The notes under the pieces: generated by a model
Told to the model about the DNA's origin: nothing
What the model saw: only the letters and a program-made list of their open reading frames with translations
The model's database searches: none
Translations under genes and position numbers: made by a program
Assembly (NCBI RefSeq): GCF_017876755.1
Contig: NZ_JAGIOO010000001.1
Location: forward strand, 496,001-560,000
Source: Crossiella equi
GTDB lineage: Bacteria > Actinomycetota > Actinomycetes > Mycobacteriales > Pseudonocardiaceae
Length of the DNA: 64,000 nt
Direction: 5' to 3'
Part shown: piece by piece, positions 34,014-42,504 of the stretch
Numbering within the stretch: position 1 is the stretch's first letter
How the letters are laid out: the number at the start of each line of letters is the position of its first letter

Positions 34014-34065
34014 CGGTCTCCTCGGTGTACATCAGGGCAGGGATTCCCGATGCGCGTCGCGGCGA

Positions 34066-34075
34066 GAAGCGCTTC
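34066..34075. promoter_or_regulatory. LacI-type palindrome GAAGCGCTTC upstream of alginate lyase-family gene
   Basis: This 10-bp perfect palindrome with a central CG lies 53 bases before the alginate lyase-family start. Its form resembles LacI/GalR operators such as the CebR box, but it is short and no cognate regulator can be named. Confidence 0.3.
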
Positions 34076-34093
34076 GTAAGACAAACGATGGTG

Positions 34094-34105
34094 TGGTCCA
34101 GACCA
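34094..34105. promoter_or_regulatory. DasR-responsive-element-like dyad
   Basis: TGGTCCAGACCA differs by one central base from the core TGGTCTAGACCA bound by DasR, the GntR regulator of N-acetylglucosamine use in Streptomyces. It lies 81 bases upstream of the alginate lyase-family start. DasR itself is not in the window, so function depends on a genomic dasR gene. Confidence 0.45.
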
Positions 34106-34150
34106 CGTCTCGTCAATACGGGGAAGTTGCCCAATACCCAAATGGCAGAA

Positions 34151-34190
34151 CCCCGTTCACAACCATGAAAATTCATGGTTGTGAACGGGG
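34151..34190 (-). terminator. Long hairpin terminator after GH81 gene
   Basis: Arms CCCCGTTCACAACCATGAA and its complement pair over 19 bases with a two-base AA loop, about 30 bases past the GH81 stop on the minus strand. The stem is unusually long and, in its upper half, AT-rich for this genome. Confidence 0.8.
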
Positions 34191-34220
34191 TCCGATTTCA
34201 CCGGGAAATGTGATGTGTTG

Positions 34221-37136
34221 TCAGGAGTTGAAAGGGATGCCCAGCTTCGACTGCTGGCCCTGCGCCGCGGTGGCATTGACCCGCAGCGATGTGGCCGCGT
34301 TGCCGATCGCGCTCCACACCTCCAGCTTCACGCAGCCATTCCGCAGCGCCGCGAACGAACCCGTGGCGGAATGCTGGCCAGCCGCCTGCGAGTAGTTCTC
34401 CCACCCGGTCACCGGGTCGGTGGCGAAATAACGGTAGGTCTCCACCCGGGAGTACTGGCCGCTCCCGGTGAAGTCGTAGGACACCCGCGCCTGCACACCG
34501 TTGCCGACCGAGGTGCCCGCGTCCAGGAAAAGGCTGAACTGCGTCTGCCGGGACGCGTCGTGGCTGCCGGACAGACCGCACACCGTGTAGGTGAGCGCGT
34601 TGCGCGGGGTGCCGTCGTTGTTGGCACCGCCCGCGCCCGCCACGCTGTCCGTCCGGGCCCCGCTGGACTCGGCCGGGGCCAGCGCACCCGGGCTGTTGAC
34701 GAAGAACTGGTTGCCGCCCACCGGCGGAGGTGTGCTCGTCGTGGTGGTGGTCGTGGGCGTGGTGCTGCTGGAGGTGGGCAGGCCGCCGGAGCCGTTGCCG
34801 CCCGACCACGTGATGGCGCCGGTGGTGGCCGTCTTGCCCGGCTGCACGACGAGCTGGCGCCCGTCGGAGAAGGTCACCGTGAGCGGCTGCGCGCCGATGT
34901 TGGTGGCCACGTAGGTGCGCGCCCCGCCCTTGGTGAACACCGCGTGCAGCGGGTGGTTGGCCGTCACCGACCGGTCCACCTGCCCGAGCGCGGCCAGGTT
35001 GCGCAGCCACTGGAACGTGCGCGCCTTGGTCTCGCCCTCCTCCACGGTGTAGCCGGTGGTGCGGAACTCCGACAGCGCCTGGTCGGGCTGGGACAGCGCC
35101 TGGAAGGACCAGATGATGTCGCGCCAGACCGTGGGCGGGCCGCCGTTGTTGGTCACCAGCTCGCGCAGGTTGCGCTGGATGTAGGCCGGGTCGTGGCCCA
35201 GGTAGAGCGAGCCGCCGGTGATGGGCAGCATGTTGATGCCCTGGATCATCTCCGGCTCGGCGCTGAACCACGTCGAGTACGCCCCGCCGTCACCCCACAC
35301 CATGCCGACCGTGGAGTGCTGGAACTGGCTGGGGAAGTTGGTGTCGGTGGTGTCGAACCAGTACTCCTTGATGGCCTCGCCCTGCGTGGTGTAGATGTGC
35401 AGGCCCGCGTCCCGCGCCGCGGTGTTGCCGGTGGCCTGGCCCCACTGGATGAGCGCGTTGGCGAAGTTCATGCCCTCGGAGCTGGACTCCTGGTTGTTGC
35501 CCGCGAAGAACGCGCCGTGCCCGGCCGCCCAGTCGTGGCCCGCGTAGATGTCGAAGTCCCGCAGGAACGGGAACATCGTGTCGCTGCGGTTGTACCCGTT
35601 GGCGTCGCGGATGAGCAGGTCCACCATGCCGCCGTACTGGTTCGGCGCGGCCCAGGCCGGGTCGAACTTGGCCAGGGTGGCGGCCGCGGCGATGTAGTAG
35701 CCGTAGTGGAAGTGGTGGTCGTTGAGGTCGGTGTCCGAGCCGTAGGAGGCCGGGTAACCGGTCAGCGCGCCCCAGTTCCGGTCGTAGTAGAAGACCCGCT
35801 CGGCCTTGCCGTTGGGCGCGGTGAACCAGTCGGTGAGCCGGGCGCGGATCGCGCCGAGCAGCTTGTCCCGCACCGCGAGGTTGCCGACCTGGTCGGCGAT
35901 CTCGACCATGCGGGCGGCCCGGCCGAGCGCCTTGCCGGTCCAGTAGGTGTCGTTGTTGAACCCGGCGAAGGGGTCACCCGCCGAGGCCTCGTTGAGGTAG
36001 CCGTTGAGCGTGTTCAGGTCGGCGCCGGTCATGCCGACCTGGGGCAGCTCGGGCAGCACGCCGTGGTACTTGATCGCGGTGGTGAACGAGGAGACCCCGA
36101 CCAGGGTCTTGAGCGCACCGCGCGGCGAGACGTAGGTCTGCGCGATCGGGCTGCCGCCGGACAGGTTGCGCCACTGGTGCGGGTACAGGGCGAACGCGGT
36201 GCCGCTCTGGCCGCCCTCCATGGCCTGCGTGGTGGCGGTGTAGGTGGCACGCACGGTGCTCGCCGCCTGGTCGTAGGTCCAGGAGACCCTGGTCCCGGTC
36301 ACGTGGGCGTGCGCGTGCCTGCCGTAGGAGGTGGCCAGGGCCTGGCGGTCGGCATTGCTGGCGGAGGGCGTGGTGGGCAGCACGGCGACGGTGAAATAGC
36401 CGCGCCCGGCCAGGTTGGAGGTGATCGCACCCCCGCCGACCGACCAGCCCGCCCCGGTGGGCGCGTAGGCGACGTAGTCGTGGCCCTCACTGGTGAACCC
36501 GATGGTGGCGCCGGAGTTCAGCCACACCGACGGTGCGGCGCCGGGGAAGCCGAGCCGGGCGTCGCCGCCGGTGACCCGGGCGTAGACGTAGGGCGAGCCG
36601 TGGCCGATGGTGGTGCGCAGCGTGCGGGTGCCGTCGCTGAAGACCGGGCTGACCGTCCAGTCGGTCCAGCCGTCGACCTTGACCTCGGGCGCGTTCAGGC
36701 CGGTCACGCCCAAGGTGAAGTCGGTGGAGTACGGGTAGTGGTACTCCCCCACCCCGGTGGCGGTGCCGGAGACGGTGACGTTGGTGGCGTAGTCGACGCC
36801 GAGCCCGTCCTTGCTCGTGTTGAACGAGAACGGGTGGGCCATCAGGTTGTCCGAGTAGGCGCAGTTGTTGCGCTTGAAGACCAGCGAGCTCCACCAGTCG
36901 TTGGTCGGCACCGCGCCCGAGGGGGCGTTGGCCGTGATGAACCGGCGGGGGTTGGTGGACAGGTCGCCGCACCCGCTGGGCAGGGCGGCCCCGGCGGGCA
37001 GGGTGGTGGTGTAGCTGCCCGCGCCGATCGGTTCGGCCGACGCGGAACCCGCGCCCACCGTGACGGCGACGGGGACCACTACGCCCAGAGTGAGCGCCGC
37101 GGTGGCGGCGGCCAGCACCCGGCTGAGCACGCTCAT
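34221..37136 (-). CDS. Secreted GH81 endo-beta-1,3-glucanase with C-terminal binding module
   Basis: This 971-residue protein has a signal peptide ending near SASAEP, an N-terminal GH81 beta-sandwich (PTNDWWSSLVFKR is the classic start) and an (alpha/alpha)6 catalytic domain with NDHHFHYGYYIAAAATLAKF. The ESSSEGMNFANALIQWG stretch near residue 548 contains the catalytic Glu pair. A Ser/Thr/Pro linker (about 783-800) leads to a module of about 165 residues with two Cys (FFVNSPGALAPAES; SRVETYRYFATDPVTGWENY; VKLEVWSAIGN) resembling a beta-1,3-glucan-binding CBM, possibly family 56. It should cleave laminarin, curdlan or fungal cell-wall glucan. Expression is probably controlled by the divergent LacI protein through the GAAACCGGTTTC dyad. 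Confidence 0.93.
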   Translation of the reverse strand: MSVLSRVLAAATAALTLGVVVPVAVTVGAGSASAEPIGAGSYTTTLPAGAALPSGCGDLSTNPRRFITANAPSGAVPTNDWWSSLVFKRNNCAYSDNLMAHPFSFNTSKDGLGVDYATNVTVSGTATGVGEYHYPYSTDFTLGVTGLNAPEVKVDGWTDWTVSPVFSDGTRTLRTTIGHGSPYVYARVTGGDARLGFPGAAPSVWLNSGATIGFTSEGHDYVAYAPTGAGWSVGGGAITSNLAGRGYFTVAVLPTTPSASNADRQALATSYGRHAHAHVTGTRVSWTYDQAASTVRATYTATTQAMEGGQSGTAFALYPHQWRNLSGGSPIAQTYVSPRGALKTLVGVSSFTTAIKYHGVLPELPQVGMTGADLNTLNGYLNEASAGDPFAGFNNDTYWTGKALGRAARMVEIADQVGNLAVRDKLLGAIRARLTDWFTAPNGKAERVFYYDRNWGALTGYPASYGSDTDLNDHHFHYGYYIAAAATLAKFDPAWAAPNQYGGMVDLLIRDANGYNRSDTMFPFLRDFDIYAGHDWAAGHGAFFAGNNQESSSEGMNFANALIQWGQATGNTAARDAGLHIYTTQGEAIKEYWFDTTDTNFPSQFQHSTVGMVWGDGGAYSTWFSAEPEMIQGINMLPITGGSLYLGHDPAYIQRNLRELVTNNGGPPTVWRDIIWSFQALSQPDQALSEFRTTGYTVEEGETKARTFQWLRNLAALGQVDRSVTANHPLHAVFTKGGARTYVATNIGAQPLTVTFSDGRQLVVQPGKTATTGAITWSGGNGSGGLPTSSSTTPTTTTTTSTPPPVGGNQFFVNSPGALAPAESSGARTDSVAGAGGANNDGTPRNALTYTVCGLSGSHDASRQTQFSLFLDAGTSVGNGVQARVSYDFTGSGQYSRVETYRYFATDPVTGWENYSQAAGQHSATGSFAALRNGCVKLEVWSAIGNAATSLRVNATAAQGQQSKLGIPFNS

Positions 37137-37197
37137 CGATCCTCCAGTGGAAGGGGAGGGCAGGGGGTGGGATGGCGGCGCCTGGCAAGATCAGTGT

Positions 37198-37213
37198 TTG
37201 AAACCGGTTTCAA
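37198..37213. promoter_or_regulatory. LacI-family operator between GH81 and lacI-type genes
   Basis: TTGAAACCGGTTTCAA is a perfect 16-bp palindrome with the central CG expected for LacI/GalR operators. It lies 62 bases before the GH81 start and 71 bases before the regulator start, so one site could repress both divergent genes. Confidence 0.8.
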
Positions 37214-37283
37214 CCAGGTTGCGGGACTGTAACATCCGTCACATCGATGGTCAATGCCCAGGTGGACGCGGGAGGTTGAGCGG

Positions 37284-38279
37284 GTGGCTCGGAAGGCGAC
37301 TATCACCGACATAGCGGCGCGAGCGGGGGTGTCCAAGGCGACGGTGTCCCGCGTGCTCACCGGGAACGCCGTGGTCACCCCGGAGAAGCGTGACGCGGTG
37401 CTCACGGCCATGGCCGATCTCAGCTACCGCCCCAACCTGATGGCCAAGGGCCTGGCCTGGGGCCGCACCTTCACCATCGGTGTGGTCACGCCGGACCTGG
37501 CCAGCCCGCTGTACGGGCTGATCATGGCCGGGGTGGAGGCGGAGCTGCACCTGCACGGCTACCAGGCGCTGTTCGCCTCGGGCGCGTTCCAGCCGGAGCC
37601 GGAGCGGACCGCGCTGGAGCACCTGGTGGCCCGCCAGGTGGACGCGGCGATCGTGCTGGGCGGGCGGCTGCCCGGGTCCGACGTGGTGGCCGCGGTCGGC
37701 GAGCTGCCCCTGGTCACCGTGCTGCGCGGGGCGCCGGACCGGCCGGAGATCACCATCGACAACCGGCACGGCGCCCGCATCGCCACCCAGCACCTGCTCT
37801 CGCTGGGGCACCGGGACGTCGTGCACATCACCGGCGAGGCCGGGCAGCAGGACACCGAGGACCGCCTGCGCGGCTACCGCGAGGCCATGGCCGAGGCCGG
37901 GCTGCCGCCGCTCACCGTGCCGGGCGGATACCACGAGGAGCACGGCGTGCGCGCGGTGGAGCGGCTGCTGGCCGAGGAGCTGCCCTGCACGGCGATCTTC
38001 GCCCCGAACGACCAGGTCGCGGTCGGGGTGCGGCTGGCGTTGGCGGACAACGGGATCGCCGTGCCCGAGGACGTGTCCCTGGTCGGCTTCGATGACTTGC
38101 CCAGCGTGCGCTACGCGGTGCCGCCGCTGACCACGGTCCGCCAGCCCGCCCGCGAGATGGGGCGGGCGGCGGCCCGGGCGGTGCTGGCACTGCTGGACGG
38201 GGAGACCGTGGTGGTACCGGAGTTCCGGCCCGAGCTGGTCGTGCGCTCCTCCACCACCCGGCTGGTCAGCGTGCGCTGA
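37284..38279 (+). CDS. LacI-family transcriptional regulator
   Basis: This 331-residue regulator has the LacI HTH and hinge (ATITDIAARAGVSKATVSRVLTG; LSYRPNLMAKGLA) followed by a periplasmic-binding-like effector domain (IGVVTPDLASPLYGLIMAGVEAE; GHRDVVHITGEAGQQDTEDRLRGY; SLVGFDDLPSVRYAVPPLTTV). It begins at a GTG at 37284 about eight bases after GGGAGG; an ATG-like extension upstream lacks HTH homology. It most likely represses the divergent GH81 glucanase gene and itself, releasing DNA when a beta-1,3-gluco-oligosaccharide binds; the ligand is inferred from the target. Its 3' end overlaps the convergent copA gene by 14 bases. Confidence 0.93.
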   Translation: MARKATITDIAARAGVSKATVSRVLTGNAVVTPEKRDAVLTAMADLSYRPNLMAKGLAWGRTFTIGVVTPDLASPLYGLIMAGVEAELHLHGYQALFASGAFQPEPERTALEHLVARQVDAAIVLGGRLPGSDVVAAVGELPLVTVLRGAPDRPEITIDNRHGARIATQHLLSLGHRDVVHITGEAGQQDTEDRLRGYREAMAEAGLPPLTVPGGYHEEHGVRAVERLLAEELPCTAIFAPNDQVAVGVRLALADNGIAVPEDVSLVGFDDLPSVRYAVPPLTTVRQPAREMGRAAARAVLALLDGETVVVPEFRPELVVRSSTTRLVSVR

Positions 38280-40464
38280 ACTTGCGCAGCCGCATGCTGT
38301 TGGACACCACGAACGCCGAGGACAGCGCCATGGCCGCGCCCGCGATGAGCGGGTTGAGCAGCCCCAGCGCGGCGACCGGGATCGCGGCCACGTTGTAGCC
38401 GAAGGCCCACCACAGGTTGCCGCGGATGGTGTTCAGCGTGGCCCGGGCCAGGCGCACCGCGTCCGGTACCGCGAGCAGGCTGTCGCGCACCAGGATCAGG
38501 TCGGCGGCGTGCAGGGCCACGTCGGTGCCGGTACCCATGGCCATCGCCAGGTCGGCGGCGGCCAGGGCGGGCCCGTCGTTGACGCCGTCGCCGACGACCG
38601 CGACCCGGTGCCCCTTGGCCTGCAATGCCCGCACCACCTCGGCCTTGCCCTGCGGCAGCACCCCCGCGTGCACCTCGTCGATGCCGACCTCGGCCGCGAC
38701 CGCGCGGGCGGTGGGCTCGTTGTCACCGGTGAGCAGCACCGGGTGCAGACCGAGGGCGCGCAGCTCGGCGACGGCGGCGGCCGCGGTGTCCTTGACCGTG
38801 TCCAGCACGGCGAGCAGGCCGCGGGCGGTCCCGGCCCAGCCGAGCACCACCACGGTGCGGCCCTGCCGCTCCCAGGCCAGGCGGCGCTCGTCGAGCCCGT
38901 CGGGCAGGGTCCAGCCCCGGTCGGTGAACAGGACCCCGCGGCCGATCACCACCTCGTGGCCGTCCACGGTGCCCTGGGCGCCGAGGCCGGGCAGCGCGGT
39001 GAAGTCGGTGACCTCGGGCAGCTCGCCCAGCTCGGCGCGGGCGGCGGCGGTGATCGCGGCGGCGATGGCGTGCTCGGAGGCGGCCTCCAGGGCGCCCGCG
39101 TACCGCAGCAGGGTCTCCCGGTCCTCACCGTGCACCTCGGCCAGGGACATGCGGCCGGTGGTGACGGTGCCGGTCTTGTCCAGCAGCACGGTGTCGACGC
39201 TGCGGGTTGCCTCCAGGGCCTGTGCCCCGCGCAGCAGGATGCCCAGCTGGGCGCCCCGGCCGGTGGCCACCAGCAGCGCGGTCGGGGTGGCCAGGCCCAG
39301 GGCGCACGGGCAGGCGATGATCAGCACGGCCAGGGCGGCGCCGAACGCGGCCTCCGCCCCTCCCCCGGCCAGCAGCCAGGTCGCCAGCGTCAGCGCGGCG
39401 AGTACGAGCACGATGGGCACGAACACCCCGGCGACGCGGTCGGCCAGGCGCTGCGCCCCGGACTTGCCCGCCTGGGCCTCCTCCACCAGCGCGGTCATCC
39501 GGGCGAGCTGGGTGTCCGCGCCGACGCCGGTGGCGCGCACGACCAGGCGGCCGCTGTGGGAGAGGGTGCCGCCGACCACGGCCGCCCCGGACTCGACCTC
39601 CACCGGCACGGACTCGCCGGTGACCATGCTGAGGTCGACCACGGAGCGACCGGACTCGACCACGCCGTCGGTGGCGATCTTCTCCCCCGGCGGCACCACG
39701 AACAGGTCGTCCACCCGCAGCTGCTCGACCGGGACGCGCACCTCCTTGCCCTTGCGCAGCAGCACGACGTCCTTGGCCGCGAGCAGGGACAGCGAACGCA
39801 GCGCGTCCCCGGCCGTGCGGCGGGCGCGGGCCTCGAAGTAGCGCCCGGCGAGCAGGAAGGTGGTGACCCCGGCCGCGACCTCGAGGTAGATGCCGCCGGA
39901 GACCGCGGTGGAGAACATGGCGTAGGTGGACCAGCCGAAGGCGGCCAGCACGCCGAGGGAGACGAGGGTGTCCATGGAGGCGGCGCCGTGCCGCGCGTTG
40001 CGCAGCGCGGCCCGGTGGAAGGGCAGAGCCGCCCAGAGCACCACCGGGGCCGCCAGCGCCAGGCACACCCACTGCCAGCCGGGGAACCGCAGCCACGGCA
40101 CGAACGCCATGGCCAGGGCCAGATCGGCCAGGGGGAAGGTGAGCAGCACGGACACGACCAGCCTGCGCCACAGTGCGCGTACGGGGTCGGGCGCGTCCGT
40201 CCGGGCCGTCTGCTGGACGGGCGTCGCCGTGTACCCGGCGGCGGTGACCGCGTCGACAACGCGCGGCAGGGGCGTTGTCGCCGGGAAGGAGACCGAGGCG
40301 CGCTCGGTGGCGTAGTTCACCACCGCGTGCACGCCGTCGAGCTTGTTCAGCTTCCGCTCGATCCGCGCGGCGCAGGCCGCGCAGGTCATGCCGCCGACCT
40401 CCAGCTCCACCCGGGTCAGATCACCGTCGTCTTGCCTCGCGCTGGTCGCGACGCCGTGCTGCAC
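38266..40464 (-). CDS. copA: Copper-translocating P-type ATPase
   Basis: This protein of about 732 residues has one N-terminal heavy-metal-associated domain with GMTCAAC, eight expected membrane helices, the actuator TGES loop (MVTGESVPV), the transport-site CPC (IIACPCALGLATP), the phosphorylation DKTGT, and GDGVNDGPAL. The Cu(I)-type helix 7 and 8 residues (YN in FGYNVAAI; MALSS) support copper. The usual SEHP motif reads SEHA, losing the proline but keeping the His. It exports Cu(I) from the cytoplasm. Adjacent GTGs at 40467 and 40464 are possible starts; the second has better spacing to GGAG. No CsoR or CopZ gene is adjacent. Confidence 0.93.
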   Translation of the reverse strand: MQHGVATSARQDDGDLTRVELEVGGMTCAACAARIERKLNKLDGVHAVVNYATERASVSFPATTPLPRVVDAVTAAGYTATPVQQTARTDAPDPVRALWRRLVVSVLLTFPLADLALAMAFVPWLRFPGWQWVCLALAAPVVLWAALPFHRAALRNARHGAASMDTLVSLGVLAAFGWSTYAMFSTAVSGGIYLEVAAGVTTFLLAGRYFEARARRTAGDALRSLSLLAAKDVVLLRKGKEVRVPVEQLRVDDLFVVPPGEKIATDGVVESGRSVVDLSMVTGESVPVEVESGAAVVGGTLSHSGRLVVRATGVGADTQLARMTALVEEAQAGKSGAQRLADRVAGVFVPIVLVLAALTLATWLLAGGGAEAAFGAALAVLIIACPCALGLATPTALLVATGRGAQLGILLRGAQALEATRSVDTVLLDKTGTVTTGRMSLAEVHGEDRETLLRYAGALEAASEHAIAAAITAAARAELGELPEVTDFTALPGLGAQGTVDGHEVVIGRGVLFTDRGWTLPDGLDERRLAWERQGRTVVVLGWAGTARGLLAVLDTVKDTAAAAVAELRALGLHPVLLTGDNEPTARAVAAEVGIDEVHAGVLPQGKAEVVRALQAKGHRVAVVGDGVNDGPALAAADLAMAMGTGTDVALHAADLILVRDSLLAVPDAVRLARATLNTIRGNLWWAFGYNVAAIPVAALGLLNPLIAGAAMALSSAFVVSNSMRLRKFSAR

Positions 40465-40500
40465 CACTCACTCCAGGGGACTCACCGTCTGCTGTGGACG

Positions 40501-40528
40501 GTGGCCGGCCCTGGGAAGAGCCGGCCAC
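40501..40528 (-). terminator. Hairpin between DUF4360 gene and copA
   Basis: GTGGCCGGC and GCCGGCCAC form a perfect nine-base stem with a 10-base loop, about 67 bases past the DUF4360 stop and upstream of copA on the minus strand. A terminator is the simplest reading; a copper-responsive leader structure is possible but unsupported. Confidence 0.5.
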
Positions 40529-40594
40529 TCCAGCAAGGTCGGTCATGACGTCCACCTGGTTCCCCCCTGTGACCTGGGCCACCCGATCAGGCCG

Positions 40595-41236
40595 TCAGGG
40601 GCACCGCTTCCAGGAGAAGTGGTACGTGGTGCGGATGCTGCCGTCCGTGGAGTCCATCGTCATGAAGCTGGTCGTCGTGCTCGGGTTGGAGCTGCCCACC
40701 TGCACCCGGAGTTCGGTGTTCACGTTCAGGTTGCGGGTCTCACCGCAGGGCGCGTAGACCAGTTCCGGCCCTTCCGCGGTGTCCGTCGCCTGCCAGTTGT
40801 CGGCGTACGGACCGTTGAAGCGGTGCGTCTTCCACGAGTTGCCGGAGTTTCCTTGGAAGTAGTAGTTCGCCCGCTGGATCCCGGCGGCACCCGCCTGCAG
40901 GTTGGCGTAGCCGCGGTAATCCGCTTTCTGGATCGCGTAGGTGAAGCCCTGCGGGTAGTTCACCCGGAGGGCGAGCTGGCAGTTCTTCCGGACGTCGGTC
41001 GGTTTCGCCCCGACCCCGACCTGCGCCAGGTAGTCGCTGTAGGTGACGGTGAATGCGGTGTTGTCCCAGTTGACGGCCACCGCGGTGGTGCCGGGCGGGC
41101 AGCCCGAGCCGTTCACGGTCACGACGTCCACGGTCACCTTGTCAGGTGCTTCGGGGACGGCGGGAGTGTCCGCGACGGCCAGCGGAGAGGCAATCAGGGA
41201 AAAAGCCATTCCAGCCGCGGCCAGCATGGTAATCAT
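40595..41236 (-). CDS. Secreted DUF4360 protein
   Basis: From the ATG at 41236, five bases after GGAAGGG, this encodes 213 residues with a signal peptide (ITMLAAAGMAFSLIASPLAVA). The mature part has the DUF4360 layout: VDVVTVNGSGCPPGTTAVAV at its start, AFTVTYSDYLAQVG, a RKNCQLALRVNYPQGFTYAI strand with a conserved Cys, YRGYANLQAGA, and the closing Cys in SWKRCP. Four Cys suggest two disulfides. DUF4360 proteins are secreted beta-rich proteins of fungi and actinomycetes with unknown function. An in-frame extension upstream has no ribosome binding site. Codon third positions and the upstream region look less GC-rich than the neighbours, which may indicate recent acquisition. Confidence 0.85.
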   Translation of the reverse strand: MITMLAAAGMAFSLIASPLAVADTPAVPEAPDKVTVDVVTVNGSGCPPGTTAVAVNWDNTAFTVTYSDYLAQVGVGAKPTDVRKNCQLALRVNYPQGFTYAIQKADYRGYANLQAGAAGIQRANYYFQGNSGNSWKTHRFNGPYADNWQATDTAEGPELVYAPCGETRNLNVNTELRVQVGSSNPSTTTSFMTMDSTDGSIRTTYHFSWKRCP

Positions 41237-41262
41237 GGAATCCCTTCCCAATCGTCTCATCT

Positions 41263-41541
41263 TTATCGACGACGGCGACCCACGGTATCGCAAACGGAAG
41301 TATTCAACAGCGGCCGTACGGGGCAACTGCGAAACCAGCACGATCGACCGAGATCCATTGTCGGGGATCCCATGTGCCGATCAACGGACGGCAGCCCAAA
41401 TGGATTCTGGGAAAAGTGTATGCCTCTGCATTCTTCTTTGCCAAGAGGCAATTCAAGGCGCCGCCAGTCCCGCCGAGCAGCCCGCGCGCCCGTGGCCGAC
41501 GGGTCGACGCCGAACGCGGGCAGGTGCACACCGATCTTCAC
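41263..41541 (-). pseudogene. Truncated LLM-class oxidoreductase start (remnant)
   Basis: A GTG at 41541 overlaps the quinone oxidoreductase stop (GTGA) and is preceded by GGAGGT. The first codons read VKIGVHLPAFGVDPSATGAR, which matches the typical N-terminus of F420-dependent LLM-class oxidoreductases. After about 22 codons (near 41475) similarity stops, base composition becomes clearly poorer in GC, and the frame continues only as unrelated sequence to a TAA at 41263. I read this as a gene whose body was deleted or displaced when the DUF4360 segment arrived. The 300-base gap between the two intact genes holds this remnant and the DUF4360 promoter region; nothing else was seen in it. Confidence 0.5.
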
Positions 41542-42470
41542 CGGACCTCCAGGAGGGTCTTGCCGATGGTCGTGCGGGACTCGATCGCGCGGTGGGCCCC
41601 GGCCGCGTCCGCCAGGGCGAACCGCTGGCCGATGATCGGGCGCAGCCTGCCCGCCGCGGCCTCGGCGAGCACGTGCTCGGTGCTCGTGCGCACCAGCTCC
41701 GGGTTCGGCGTCAGGCTGACCAGCGCGATCCCCCGGGCCGCCGCCTCCTCCTCCGGTACCGCGGCCCACTCGCCGCTGGCCAGGCCGTAGCTGACCATCC
41801 GGCCGCCCCGGGCGAGCAGGGTGAACGCGGCGCGGCCGATGTCCCCGCCCACGCCGTCGAAGACCACGTCCACCTCGGCCTGGCCCCGGGTCCAGTCCGG
41901 CCCGGTGTAGTCCACGACCGCGTCCGCGCCGAGCCCCCGGGCGTGCGCGAGCTTGTGCGCACCACCCGCCGCGGCGAGCACCGTGGCGCCCCGCGCTCTG
42001 GCCAGCTGCACGAGCAGCCCGCCGACTCCGCCCGCGGCGGCCTCGACCAGTACCCGGTCACCCGCGCGGACCCCGGTGGCACGCACCAGCATCTCGGCCG
42101 TGCGGCCGTCCGCCAGCAGCGCCACCGCGGCGTCCAGGGCCAGGCCGTCCGGGACGCGGTAGAGCGTGCCCAGGTCGACCACGGCCAGCTCCGCGTACCC
42201 GCCGCTGCCGCGCAGCGCGCCGACCACGCGGGCCCCCAGCAGGTCGGCGGGGCCGTCGACGACCACACCACCCACCCCGTTGCCCGGGATGACCGGGAGC
42301 TCCGCGCGGAACGGACCGGGCAGTCCCGCGCGGAACCGCGTCTCCACGAACGTGGTGTTCGCGTAGGCCACTTCCACCAGGACCTGCCCGGGTCCGGGCA
42401 CCGGGTCGGGCGCCTTCCCCGGTACGAGGACCTCGGGGCCCCCGTACTCCCTCAACCACACGGCTCGCAT
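41538..42470 (-). CDS. Quinone oxidoreductase-like zinc-independent MDR dehydrogenase
   Basis: This 310-residue protein belongs to the medium-chain dehydrogenase/reductase superfamily, QOR branch. It has a GroES-like N-terminal domain (GQVLVEVAYANTTFVETRFR; PVIPGNGVGGVVV) lacking the Cys/His ligands of zinc enzymes. A Rossmann domain with VLVEAAAGGVGGLLVQLARA follows (the AxxGGVG NADPH motif). VVFDGVGGDIGRAAF and GGRMVSYGLASG are typical. It would reduce quinones or enones with NADPH. Its stop overlaps the start of the LLM-like remnant, suggesting that the pair was once an operon of two redox enzymes. Confidence 0.9.
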   Translation of the reverse strand: MRAVWLREYGGPEVLVPGKAPDPVPGPGQVLVEVAYANTTFVETRFRAGLPGPFRAELPVIPGNGVGGVVVDGPADLLGARVVGALRGSGGYAELAVVDLGTLYRVPDGLALDAAVALLADGRTAEMLVRATGVRAGDRVLVEAAAGGVGGLLVQLARARGATVLAAAGGAHKLAHARGLGADAVVDYTGPDWTRGQAEVDVVFDGVGGDIGRAAFTLLARGGRMVSYGLASGEWAAVPEEEAAARGIALVSLTPNPELVRTSTEHVLAEAAAGRLRPIIGQRFALADAAGAHRAIESRTTIGKTLLEVR

Positions 42471-42504
42471 GGGGAGAAGCCAACAAGCTCAACCTAAGTG
42501 GAGG

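Noticed and set aside
34215-37232. A 1005-residue plus-strand frame opposite the GH81 gene
   Set aside because: Shadow frame with a repetitive V/G/R composition; the GH81 signatures, signal peptide and terminator fix the coding strand.
40501-40528. CsoR or CueR operator in front of copA
   Set aside because: The dyad does not resemble known CsoR or CueR boxes and fits a terminator of the upstream DUF4360 gene.
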